NCBI GenBank assembly: GCA_031549565.1 | Contig: JAVBPO010000013.1 | Location: forward strand, 1-13,311 | Direction of reading: 5' to 3' | DNA length: 13,311 nucleotides | DNA from: JAVBSX01 sp031549565 | GTDB taxonomy: Bacteria; Planctomycetota; Planctomycetia; Pirellulales; Thermoguttaceae | In this document: positions 1-7,463 of the stretch, in pieces | How positions within the stretch are numbered: the stretch's first letter is position 1 | Layout: the number at the start of each line of letters is the position of its first letter | Translations under genes and position numbers: made by a program | The notes under the pieces: model-generated | What the model was told of the DNA's origin: nothing | What the model saw: only the letters and a program-made list of their open reading frames with translations | Database searches by the model: none

Positions 1-25
1 GACTCTTGAGTCGCCGGCGTGAATT

Positions 26-214
26 CTACGGTTCGATTCGATAAGCCGGCGGATACCAAATTTCCTTGCCGCGAGTTACCCAAAAGGGGATCCAGACGTC
101 GTTCGGGTCGATATCGTACGATTCCCGGTTTTCATATTCGATGATCTTTCCCGTTGCGTCCCAAAGGATGCGAGGGCCTGTAACGACCAGAGTCTCATGG
201 TAAAAAAGAGTCAA
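26..214 (-). CDS. Small unrecognised ORF or C-terminal gene remnant
   Basis: About 55 codons upstream of the stop at 26-28 read like genuine protein: mixed polar and aromatic composition with stretches such as GPRILWDATGKIIEYENRE and DPNDVWIPFWVTRGKEIW. I do not recognise the family. The frame stays open further upstream into the acetyltransferase gene, but there it is only a shadow of that gene. The only in-frame start near the boundary is a TTG at 212-214 without a clear ribosome site. An ATG that overlaps the acetyltransferase stop (ATGA, 195-198) is in a different frame. The stretch could be a small gene with a weak start, or the C-terminal remnant of a longer gene cut or frameshifted near position 198. 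I favour the remnant. No function can be assigned. Confidence 0.35.
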   Translation of the reverse strand: MTLFYHETLVVTGPRILWDATGKIIEYENRESYDIDPNDVWIPFWVTRGKEIWYPPAYRIEP

Positions 215-833
215 GCATTTCGGCGAATTTCTTCTGGCTCTCGGCCTCGGCCTTCTCTTTGGTCGGAAAGGTGCGGTCGAAGATTTCCAACTCGGCGGGG
301 TCGGTATTGAAATGAGCGCTCTCAAAATATCGTCCTGAAATACCGTCGAGCGAGCCTGGTGTCAATTCCAGCACTTGATGAGCGGCATGATACTTTCCTT
401 CCGACGTGCCGATCTGAAAATCCTTGGCAAGACGAAATCCAAAGCGGGCGTAATACTCCGGATATCCGAAAATCACAATCGTCTTGTGGCCCATCTCGGC
501 AGCGGATTTGACACCATGATTAATCAGGATCGTTCCGATTCCCTGATGTTGCAGCTCGGGCAAAACGCTCACGGGACCGAAAGTGAGCGTCGGATGTTCG
601 ATCCCGGAGTCGGCAACGATTTTCGAACGGCTGAAAACGATATTGCCGACGATTCTGCCGTCCAAAACCGCAACGAAAGTCAATTCCGGCACAAAATCAT
701 CGCTTTGTCGCAAACGATGGACGATCAGATGTTCGCTGCAGCCGGGCACATAAAGATTCCAAAACGCTTCCCGAGTCAATTCCTCGACTTGACGATAATC
801 CTTTTCTTCCTCGCGACGAATCTCGATATTCAT
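195..833 (-). CDS. GNAT-family N-acetyltransferase, YhbS-like
   Basis: This 212-residue protein resembles the predicted acetyltransferases of the YhbS group (GNAT fold), which move an acetyl group from acetyl-CoA to an amine; the substrate of this group is not established. The start region (IEIRREEEKDYRQVEELTREA, broken here only by its length limit) is typical of the family, followed by a core strand around LTFVAVLDGRIVGNIVFS. The acetyl-CoA loop appears as LPELQHQGIGTILI, matching the Q/RxxGxG/A pattern, and then GYPEYYARFGF near residue 130. The family-like C-terminus (FDRTFPTKEK) is present, so the protein looks complete. I chose ATG 831-833 because the family sequence begins there and AAAAGG lies 5 bases upstream. 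An in-frame ATG at 885-887 would add 18 residues not typical of the family. It may be co-transcribed with the broken gene upstream (916-1139). Confidence 0.85.
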   Translation of the reverse strand: MNIEIRREEEKDYRQVEELTREAFWNLYVPGCSEHLIVHRLRQSDDFVPELTFVAVLDGRIVGNIVFSRSKIVADSGIEHPTLTFGPVSVLPELQHQGIGTILINHGVKSAAEMGHKTIVIFGYPEYYARFGFRLAKDFQIGTSEGKYHAAHQVLELTPGSLDGISGRYFESAHFNTDPAELEIFDRTFPTKEKAEAESQKKFAEMLDSFLP

Positions 834-915
834 GAACGCCTTTTCTTTCTCAATGATTTTTTGACACAATAAAACCTTTGTCGACATGCTTCACGGTACC
901 TTGACGACACGGCGT

Positions 916-1139
916 TCAGGCAGACCGTTTGTCGCTGAAAAGTTTATGCGTTTCACGAATCGCTTCTTCCGCCGAGTCATAAGTGTAAATGCCGTGCATC
1001 TCGCGGTCGGAATGCTCGATACTCATTACCTTGCCGTCAAAATACGCCAACGTAAAACAATGAACCAGGTAAAGATCGTCCGGTGCTCGATGCTCCTCGT
1101 TGTAGCCCGGGTATAAAACACCCTGTTGTCAATTCTCAT
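916..1139 (-). pseudogene. Short unrecognised gene with an apparent -1 frameshift
   Basis: A protein-like frame (YPGYNEEHRAPDDLYLVHC, then FTLAYFDGKVMSIEHSD, then GIYTYDSAEEAIRETHKLF) runs to a TGA at 916-918, but it is closed upstream by a TGA at 1129-1131 and has no start until an internal ATG at 1024-1026. A second minus-strand frame supplies a plausible beginning, ATG 1137-1139 (MRIDNRVF). Adding one base to the four-base homopolymer at 1115-1118 joins the two into about 73 residues. The upstream frame is also open further back and reads plausibly (IEQTNATKYLLDS), so the original gene may have been longer. I recognise no family. The gap to the acetyltransferase is 82 bases to its preferred start. 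The broken frame may be real decay or a sequencing error in a homopolymer. The alternative is a 36-codon ORF from ATG 1026. Confidence 0.45.
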
Positions 1140-1673
1140 CGAATCAAGCAAATACTTCGTCGCGTTCGTCTGCTCGATACACGCGCCGATGCGGTGTTTC
1201 AATGAGTCTATCACGAAAAACAGCGAGGAAAAAGATAGAGCGAAGTGTCTATTTTTGACGACCCGCCGCTTTAAAATATAGAGGTCCGGGCAACATCTTT
1301 CGACATTGCCACGGACCATTCCCCCCCTGGGATTTGAAATAAAGCTTCTTGAAATTCGGAGGCTCGGGAGGGTATAAAATTCGAGTTTTTTCTTCGTTTT
1401 GTTTCCTGTTCCCCGTTGATACTCCATTGATCGGCTAGCCCGGGGAAAAACCTTGCGACAATTTTCACGGTTTTTGAAATTTCTCGAAAACCGCCTTATT
1501 TCGGGGGGCTCCGTCGGTTTCACGGTCCGGTTGCGCAAACATGGTAATTTGGCGTGGATTTTCCTCTGGATTTAAACCCCTCGATTTCGTAGGATTCGCA
1601 CCGGCGCTGGAGCAGTGCTGAATTGAAACAAGACAGCTCGGGGCAGGCCCCGGGGCTAACGAGAGACGTTTTC
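1140..1673. other. Gene-poor region upstream of the MotA-like gene
   Basis: I see no convincing gene in this stretch. Open frames on the minus strand (for example 1271-1468 and the upstream half of 1026-1538) have ordinary-looking composition for noncoding DNA and no recognisable motifs. The region is locally AT-rich (TTTAAAATATA near 1270; GGTATAAAATTCG near 1373). It contains a 7-bp inverted repeat, CGGTTTT at 1468-1474 against AAAACCG at 1487-1493. A GC-rich 5-bp hairpin (CGGGG-CAGG-CCCCG, 1639-1652) lies 21 bases before the MotA-like start. A purine run GAGAGA at 1661-1666, 7 bases before ATG 1674, may serve as its ribosome site. I could not pick a convincing promoter. The part nearest 1140 may include the beginning of the frameshifted gene. 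Confidence 0.5.
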
Positions 1674-2969
1674 ATGAAAATATTTTCCACAATCGTTAAA
1701 TCTCCACTCCTTTGGGGCGGATTAGTCACCTACGTTTTTTACACGTTTCTCCACAACGGGGCGATCCAAAGCGAACTACTCGTCCGGTATTTGGCGATGC
1801 ACCCGATCGAGTACACGGAAACCGCGATGTTTTTCATCGGAATGTGCGCTCTCGGAATTAAAGCGTTCGACCTTTTGCACCAACGTAAGGGTGTTCAAGC
1901 CGCCCCGCTACTGCCGCCGATCAAGGAACAGCGGGTCGATACGCGAAGCTGTGAATCGTATTTGAAGCAGGTCGAGCAGTTTCTCAAGAAAAACGGCCCG
2001 TCTTTCTACGTCAATCGGCTGTTCCGGGCGCTGAAATACGTCCGGCAATGCGAGTCGGCGGAGCAACTCGACACGGAACTGCGTTTTTTGGCCGACGACG
2101 ATGCGATGAATGCCGAATCGGATTACGGATTCGTCCAACTGATTATTTGGGCGATCCCGATTCTCGGTTTTTTGGGAACGGTCGTCGGAATTGCCGAAGC
2201 GATGGGAAATCTCAACCCGGAAGAATTGGAAAATTCACTCCCAATGGTCATGGGAGGACTGACGATTGCATTCGATACGACGGCGATCGCCTTGACGTTC
2301 AGTATTATCCTGTTTTTCACGAAGTACTCGATTTCCAAACAAGAGAACGCGATTCTCGCCGCGGTTGACCAAGCGGTGAGCGACGAACTCCGGGGCCGAT
2401 TCGAATTGCTCGGAGCCGCGGCGGACAACGGCGAAATCATCGCGGTCCGAAAAATGCTCGAATCGGTCGTCGATTCGATCGAGTCGCTGATCAAAACGCA
2501 GTCGTCGATTTGGGAGCAGGTCATCGCTTCGGCGAACGAGAAGTACGCCCGGCTCGTCGCGGAAAGTACGGCTCACGCGAAATCGACGCTCGTCGCCGGA
2601 ATGAAAGAAAACGTGCAGCAACACGCCGCCGCACTCGCTCAAACGGAAGAGCAGCTTCTCCGCAAAACGGAAGGTGCGCTCCATTCGCTGAACGAATCAA
2701 TGAAGCAAAACGTACAACTCGTCGGCTCGCTCCAGGACGCGATGGTACGGCAAACCGATGTGTTCCGATCCGTGATCGACGCAACGGGGCAGATCACGAA
2801 GCTGGAAGAGCGGCTCAACCAGAACCTCGCGGCGCTGTCCGGCAGTCGCCATTTCGAGGAAACTGTCAACAGCCTCGCCGCCGTGATACACCTGCTCAAC
2901 TCGAAACTGACCGTCGGCGGTGGCGACTCGCAAATCATCCAACTCCCGCGAAAAGGAAAAGCCGCGTGA
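1674..2969 (+). CDS. MotA/TolQ/ExbB-family inner-membrane channel protein with coiled-coil tail
   Basis: This 431-residue protein has four likely membrane segments: about 11-30, 50-66, 153-175 and 191-216. The last two form the MotA/TolQ/ExbB core, with the diagnostic AIPILGFLGTVVGIAEAMGN and, after the loop, GGLTIAFDTTAIALTFSIIL. Family members build ion-driven rotary or energy-transducing complexes in the inner membrane, where Thr/Ser and Pro residues in these helices line the ion path. Residues 90-150 form a cytoplasmic loop. Residues 222-412 are Ala/Gln/Glu-rich with no Pro until near the end, which suggests a long coiled coil. I start at ATG 1674, preceded by GAGAGA at 7 bases; an upstream TTG (1623) would add 17 non-conserved-looking residues. 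No MotB/ExbD/TolR-type partner lies next to it: downstream is a repeat and then an opposing gene. The ion-channel family is firm; the physiological role is unknown. Confidence 0.85.
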   Translation: MKIFSTIVKSPLLWGGLVTYVFYTFLHNGAIQSELLVRYLAMHPIEYTETAMFFIGMCALGIKAFDLLHQRKGVQAAPLLPPIKEQRVDTRSCESYLKQVEQFLKKNGPSFYVNRLFRALKYVRQCESAEQLDTELRFLADDDAMNAESDYGFVQLIIWAIPILGFLGTVVGIAEAMGNLNPEELENSLPMVMGGLTIAFDTTAIALTFSIILFFTKYSISKQENAILAAVDQAVSDELRGRFELLGAAADNGEIIAVRKMLESVVDSIESLIKTQSSIWEQVIASANEKYARLVAESTAHAKSTLVAGMKENVQQHAAALAQTEEQLLRKTEGALHSLNESMKQNVQLVGSLQDAMVRQTDVFRSVIDATGQITKLEERLNQNLAALSGSRHFEETVNSLAAVIHLLNSKLTVGGGDSQIIQLPRKGKAA

Positions 2970-3062
2970 TTGGGGTGAGGAATAAGGCTTCGCTGGTACA
3001 GAGTCTTTCAAACGGGAGCGTTTGCCGTTTTGGGGCTGTCGAGAGACTTTGAGCGTCCAAAA

Positions 3063-3167
3063 TGATTCCCAGCCCCTGCGGGGCTGAATGTCTATAACCG
3101 CCGGTGTCAACCGGCGGGTGGCGGCGTTCCCAAACGATTCAGCACCAACGGGGCGTAACAGGACGGG
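3063..3167. repeat. REP-like intergenic repeat with two perfect hairpins
   Basis: Two perfect stem-loops stand 11 bases apart: CAGCCCC-TGC-GGGGCTG at 3070-3086, and CCGCCGGT-GTCA-ACCGGCGG at 3098-3117. A tail follows containing CAGCACCAACGGGGCGTAAC (3140-3159). The sequence style matches short palindromic repeats that I recall as abundant between planctomycete genes; this is recognition, not a search result. It lies exactly between two convergent genes, the MotA-like gene ending at 2969 and the kinase ending at 3186, so it may act as a bidirectional transcription stop. There is no clear T-tract after either hairpin, so an intrinsic terminator in the classic sense is not demonstrated. Confidence 0.6.
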
Positions 3168-3185
3168 CGGAAAAGTCACGTCCCG

Positions 3186-6100
3186 TTACTCTTTCGGAAA
3201 TTCCTGGGGACCGGACCAGCGGGTCAGCATTTTTTGAATTTCGTCCCGGATGGCGTCGGGACGGATATGGCCGAAGCCGCGGTAGCCCATCTCCAGAAGT
3301 ATCCGCTGGATCGTCGGTTCGTCCAGCTTCGGCGGGCCCGGCTCCGCATCTTCGCAGTAGAGCGACAGCAATGCGTACAAAAACGGCCTCGCGGTTTCTT
3401 CCCAATCGGTCGAACCAGGATAGTCCAATTCCCAAAAGAGTTCCCAAAATCGAACCGTTCCGTCTTCGGATCCGGTCAGGATTTTACGGCCCGAAAAGTC
3501 CATCGCCAGTCCCGTGATCGGTCCGGAATGGCCCGACAAGGTCTTCAGCAAAGAACCGTCCTCCTGTTTCCAGATTTTCACCGTCTGGTCGCGGGACGCC
3601 GTAACGAAAAAGCGATTGTCGACCACGGTCGCCAAGGCCGCGATTTCGGCGACATGCCCGGACAGAAGCGTCGGCGGTGCCGCCGAAGGGAGACGACGAA
3701 TTTCCAGAACGCCTTCTTTCGATGCGGAAATCAAACCCAGGTTGCCGATCAGGATTCTCACGGCGGTGATCGGAAGTTTGCCGCGGCTCCATTTCCGAAC
3801 CAAACGCAGCGAAGCGGTGTCCCAGACGCAAACCGTCGCGTCATCTCCGCCGGTGACCAGGTATCGTCCGTCGCGGTTGAACGCCATGGTGTTAATTCCG
3901 CCCTGGTGCGCTGTCCAGTTTCCGACGACATGATCCGCGGCAACGTCCCAGAGCAATAGGGAGCCGGCCGCCGTGGCGATTGCCGTGATTTTTCCGGTCG
4001 GCTGGATCGCGACCCGGCTGATCGAACGGACGCGGTCGTTCAAGGTTCGGACGCATTTTCCGGTCCCGACGTTCCAGACGCGAACCGTCGTATCCCAGCT
4101 TCCTGAAACAAGATAACGACCGTCCCAGGTGAGCGCGACGTCGCGAATCCAATCCTGATGTCCGGTCAGGATTCGTGCACATTTACCGCTTTGTGTGTTC
4201 CAAAGGCGGATCGTCTGATCTTTTCCGGTGGAAACCGCCAAACGACCGTCCAGCGAAAGTGCGACGGCTGTGATTTTATCTTCGTGTCCGACCAGGGTGT
4301 GCAAACAAACCGCGTCCGTCGGTTTGACCCGTTTGCATTTTTGAATCAAAATGTCCCAGGGAAGTTCGCCGCGAACGGAATCCCAACTCGGCAGGTCACG
4401 CAATTTCCGAAGGATTTCGGTCGCGGTCGAATAATCGTCCTTGTCGATCGCCGAAGTCAACTCTTCCTGAAGCTCGGTCAATTCACTTTGACGCCGGCTC
4501 AATTCTTCGCTACTTGAAACTTGACACAGTAAAATTGGCGCACGCAGATGCTCCGAATTGCGGCATAAGATTCCGACGTCCCAGATACGCAGTGAATTCC
4601 CCCCAAGCAGGGCGATCACGAACGCGCCCGAACGCGCCAGATAAACTGCGTCGACCGGGCTGTCCAATCCGCTAATCGTTCGGACGCAGCGGCAGATCGG
4701 GAGCTCCCAGATTCGGATCGTTCTGTCGCGGGATCCGGTTACGATCCACTCCCCTTTTCGACCGCCGTGCGAAATGGAATGGATTTCGTCCTCGTGTCCC
4801 TGTAAGGTTCCGAGGACGTTCTTTCGGGCACCGTCGACGATTCCGACCTGATGATCTTTTCCGACGACTTGGAAATTCCAGATGCCCGGCGGCGAAGCAG
4901 CGTCCTTCGTCGTCGTGTCGGAAGCCGAGTCCCAGTCGGAATCGTCCATACGGGTTTCCTCGGAATCCCTGGAGTACAACTCGAAGGAAGCGGACGCCGC
5001 ATGGGCCGGTTGCGAATACGACGATTCCCACGTCGCGGCACGGAAGGTTCCGGTTGCGTTGAGTTTCAACGACCCCCAGGGGACGGCGGCGAACTGAAAT
5101 TTTTTCGAGGCGTCCGCAACCGATTTCAAAACAGGTTGCGACGAATTTTTTCCCGTGGAAAGTTCCCATTGAAAATCTTCGCTCAGCGCGATTCGCCGTC
5201 CGGTCGCCGAGGATTCGTTCGTTTGATCCTGGGAAACTTTGAGCGTCAACCACCTGCGATGCTGTTTGATATCGTAAACGAAAAAAAGTCGTTCATCAAT
5301 GGCGATGAGCAGAATCTCTTCCTTGTCGTCGAGGAAAGCGAGCGGCCCGCGGCGATGTTTGACGGCGAACCGGTCCACGCAACGAATGCCGCGCTCGACG
5401 ATCTTTTCCGCGCCGGCCAAGGCTCGTTTGAAGTCGGGACGGGCTTTTAACTCCATGGCCGATTCAAACTCCTGCCGGGCGGGGGAGAGATTGCCTCGTT
5501 CCCGTTGCGCAAGTCCCAAAGCGAAATGGGAAACCGGCTCGTTGCGGATTTTGACCAAAGTTTCCAGCCGCTCGATCGCTTCCAAGTCGGTCATTCCGCC
5601 GTCGCGCCAGAGGTGAAGCGTTTGATTATACGTCACTTCCGGTTCCCACGGCTGCATTTTCAACGCTTCCTGGAACAGGTGCTCCGCCTCTTTCTTTTTG
5701 TGCAGGTCGAGAAACGACACCGCCTGATTGTTCAAGCTTTCGGCGGTCAACTGTGTGATCGACGGAGCCTTGCGCGGGTACGCCGCGCCGCTTGCTTCGG
5801 CATGGATGTCGATCAGCCTCGCGGCGATTTCCGACATGGAGCGGGGACGATCTTTCGGATCTTCCTGGAAACAGTGCCGCATCAGTTCTACGAGCGCCGG
5901 CGGCATTCTCGGCCGGTCGTTCGGCGTCGGCGCGGTCAGAAACATCTCGAACACTTTCGCCGCCGTCTGGCCCCCTTTGCGGCAGGGAGCACGCCCGTGA
6001 AACATCGACAGGATGCTGATCGCCCAGGACCAAATGTCGGATTGCGCCGTGATTTTCAGCGACGTATCGACTTCCCCTCGTTGATACAGTTCGAAAGCGC

Positions 6101-7076
6101 GATACTGTTCCGGCGAACAAAAGCCGGGCGTCATTCCTTCCCATTTACTCGCTGCGAGCCCCTTGGACATTGAATCGGTCGTCGCGACCTGAGCCAAGCC
6201 GAAGTCGGTCACTTTCGGAGTCGAGCCGGACATCATCACGTTCGCCGGTTTGACGTCCAAATGCAAAAGCCCCTGCCGATGGGCATAGTCCAATCCCCAA
6301 GCGAATTGAATCGCGATATCGACAATCCGCAGAAGCGACGCTTTCGGGCCCCCTTCATACAGCCGCAAATCGACCATCCAATCCCGAAGACTGCCGTCGG
6401 GGATGTACTCGGCGAAAATCCGCGGAACTCCTCCGATCCGCCGGACGAGATAGCACGTCACGATATTCGGATGAAGGCCGAGCTCCATCCACGTTTGACA
6501 TTCCCGTTCGTAGCTGGCGATGCCGCTTTCGCTGCGAAGCACGCCCGGCTTCGGACTCTTGACGGCCAGCTCCATGTCCCATTCCCGGTGGTAGATCTTT
6601 TGGACGATACCGACGCCTCCTTGGGCGTAAGGGACATTCGGGGCGAGTTGCTTGACTTCGTAGATGCCGAGAACGACCTCGCCGACGTTCCAGATTCCCG
6701 CGTGGTCGTCGGAAAGACTCGTATCGGATGTAATGCTGAGCGTTTCGTTCTGCGGTTCCGGTGGTCGACGAACCGGCAAATGATCCGTCGGTTCGGGATG
6801 GAGTTTCGTCTGCTCCTGCGCGGATTCCAAGACCCGACGTAGAGGAGGGGCACGGTCTTCGACGGCTTCCTCCGGATGCGGCGGCGTCCTGTCCTGATCG
6901 GTCTCGTCTAAGGTGGGCTCTTTTCCACTGTGGGGAGTCAGGGTCAAGGTTTCACTGATTCGCTCCAAAACGAATTGTTCCCGACAACTGCTGCACTGCG
7001 CAACTTTGCCCAGATACGCCGTGTCGAGCGTATAGTGCATAAAGCAGTGGGGACAAATCGATTTGAATTGCGACAT
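3186..7076 (-). CDS. Ser/Thr protein kinase with zinc-ribbon, TPR-like and WD40 repeats
   Basis: This 1296-residue protein starts with a knuckle of CPHC (8-11) and CSSC (28-31), like MJ0042-type zinc fingers. A kinase domain spans about 135-425: ATP-binding Lys in LAVKSPK (K173), catalytic loop HLDVKPANV (272-280, D274, N279), metal-binding DFG (291-293) and SPEQ (321-324). The catalytic loop has Leu where Arg is usual (non-RD type), and the glycine loop is YAQGGVGIV. TPR-like helices occupy about 441-560. A C-terminal propeller (755-1212) holds about nine WD40 units ending in IRIW, VRVW, VKIW or VRFW. It is interrupted at about 838-925 by a helical, coiled-coil-like insert. A tail of about 80 residues follows. 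No transmembrane segment is evident, so it is probably cytoplasmic. The kinase phosphorylates Ser/Thr; the WD40 and TPR parts probably scaffold partners. The ATG has no Shine-Dalgarno, only CTTTTCTCC directly before it. Target and signal are unknown. Confidence 0.9.
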   Translation of the reverse strand: MSQFKSICPHCFMHYTLDTAYLGKVAQCSSCREQFVLERISETLTLTPHSGKEPTLDETDQDRTPPHPEEAVEDRAPPLRRVLESAQEQTKLHPEPTDHLPVRRPPEPQNETLSITSDTSLSDDHAGIWNVGEVVLGIYEVKQLAPNVPYAQGGVGIVQKIYHREWDMELAVKSPKPGVLRSESGIASYERECQTWMELGLHPNIVTCYLVRRIGGVPRIFAEYIPDGSLRDWMVDLRLYEGGPKASLLRIVDIAIQFAWGLDYAHRQGLLHLDVKPANVMMSGSTPKVTDFGLAQVATTDSMSKGLAASKWEGMTPGFCSPEQYRAFELYQRGEVDTSLKITAQSDIWSWAISILSMFHGRAPCRKGGQTAAKVFEMFLTAPTPNDRPRMPPALVELMRHCFQEDPKDRPRSMSEIAARLIDIHAEASGAAYPRKAPSITQLTAESLNNQAVSFLDLHKKKEAEHLFQEALKMQPWEPEVTYNQTLHLWRDGGMTDLEAIERLETLVKIRNEPVSHFALGLAQRERGNLSPARQEFESAMELKARPDFKRALAGAEKIVERGIRCVDRFAVKHRRGPLAFLDDKEEILLIAIDERLFFVYDIKQHRRWLTLKVSQDQTNESSATGRRIALSEDFQWELSTGKNSSQPVLKSVADASKKFQFAAVPWGSLKLNATGTFRAATWESSYSQPAHAASASFELYSRDSEETRMDDSDWDSASDTTTKDAASPPGIWNFQVVGKDHQVGIVDGARKNVLGTLQGHEDEIHSISHGGRKGEWIVTGSRDRTIRIWELPICRCVRTISGLDSPVDAVYLARSGAFVIALLGGNSLRIWDVGILCRNSEHLRAPILLCQVSSSEELSRRQSELTELQEELTSAIDKDDYSTATEILRKLRDLPSWDSVRGELPWDILIQKCKRVKPTDAVCLHTLVGHEDKITAVALSLDGRLAVSTGKDQTIRLWNTQSGKCARILTGHQDWIRDVALTWDGRYLVSGSWDTTVRVWNVGTGKCVRTLNDRVRSISRVAIQPTGKITAIATAAGSLLLWDVAADHVVGNWTAHQGGINTMAFNRDGRYLVTGGDDATVCVWDTASLRLVRKWSRGKLPITAVRILIGNLGLISASKEGVLEIRRLPSAAPPTLLSGHVAEIAALATVVDNRFFVTASRDQTVKIWKQEDGSLLKTLSGHSGPITGLAMDFSGRKILTGSEDGTVRFWELFWELDYPGSTDWEETARPFLYALLSLYCEDAEPGPPKLDEPTIQRILLEMGYRGFGHIRPDAIRDEIQKMLTRWSGPQEFPKE

Positions 7077-7184
7077 GGAGAAAAGAGAAAAGCCGGACCT
7101 CTATCGTCGGTCGTTCTTCACTTGTACCTAATAGAGGCCGCGGTAATACAGGTAAAGTCAACAATGTTAACAGCCAAAACGCCG

Positions 7185-7298
7185 GTCCCCTCTCCCCGGT
7201 ATTCCGGGGTGAGGGGTAGGGTGAGGGGAAATGAAGCGTCAAACAGCTCCCCCCCCTCACCCTACCCCTCTCCCCCGGAATACCGGGGGCGAGGGGAC
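7185..7298. repeat. Long near-perfect inverted repeat, 44-46 nt arms
   Basis: The left arm (7185-7228) and right arm (7253-7298) are near-complementary, from GTCCCCTC/GAGGGGAC at the outside to GTGAGGGG/CCCCTCAC at the loop, with a 24-nt loop (7229-7252) and a few small mismatches or bulges. Each arm carries its own small palindrome around GGTATTCC/GGAATACC flanked by C and G runs, so the element can form one large cruciform or two small hairpins. It lies between the FNT gene (ends 7464) and the kinase start (7076), both on the minus strand. It could stop FNT transcription or shape the kinase leader. Sequence of the type CCCTCACCCTACCCCTCTCCC recurs as a dispersed repeat in many bacterial genomes, by my recollection. 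Confidence 0.8.
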
Positions 7299-7369
7299 CA
7301 CGTTGTCTGATCGAAATTCCTCCCAGTTTAAAAACCTTTGGTGGCCATTTACCCATTTACCGACGCCCC

Positions 7370-7399
7370 CTCCTAATGGATTACGTCCTATTTTAGGAG
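7370..7399 (-). terminator. Possible weak hairpin downstream of the FNT gene
   Basis: A 7-bp inverted repeat, CTCCTAA at 7370-7376 and TTAGGAG at 7393-7399, has a 16-nt loop and lies 65 bases past the FNT stop on its transcript. There is no U-run after it on the minus strand (it runs into GGGGGCG), so an intrinsic terminator is doubtful. The rest of the 7077-7463 gap, apart from the long inverted repeat at 7185-7298, shows nothing I can name. Confidence 0.2.
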
Positions 7400-7463
7400 A
7401 AAAAGAAGAATAATCAAACGCTTTCGCATTTTTCTCGAAAAAATTTGACATTTCCAGAGGAAC

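Noticed and set aside
375..872. A 165-codon plus-strand ORF opposite the acetyltransferase
   Set aside because: The minus-strand frame has clear GNAT motifs; this frame is its shadow.
1271..1468. A 65-codon minus-strand ORF with an ATG start
   Set aside because: It has no family resemblance, no codon-position bias like the neighbouring genes and no ribosome site; it looks like a chance ORF.
1674..2969. Reading the MotA-like gene as part of a Zorya defence system
   Set aside because: No ZorB-like OmpA/MotB protein, helicase or nuclease gene is present in the window, and the coiled-coil tail is shorter than expected; only the general architecture is similar.
7077..7180. Possible kinase promoter with TTGACT on the minus strand
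   Set aside because: No acceptable -10 hexamer occurs at 16-18 bases; the nearest TATTAG-like sequence is too far away.
7185..7298. CRISPR array or tandem repeat
   Set aside because: There are only two inverted copies, with no regularly spaced direct repeats or spacers.
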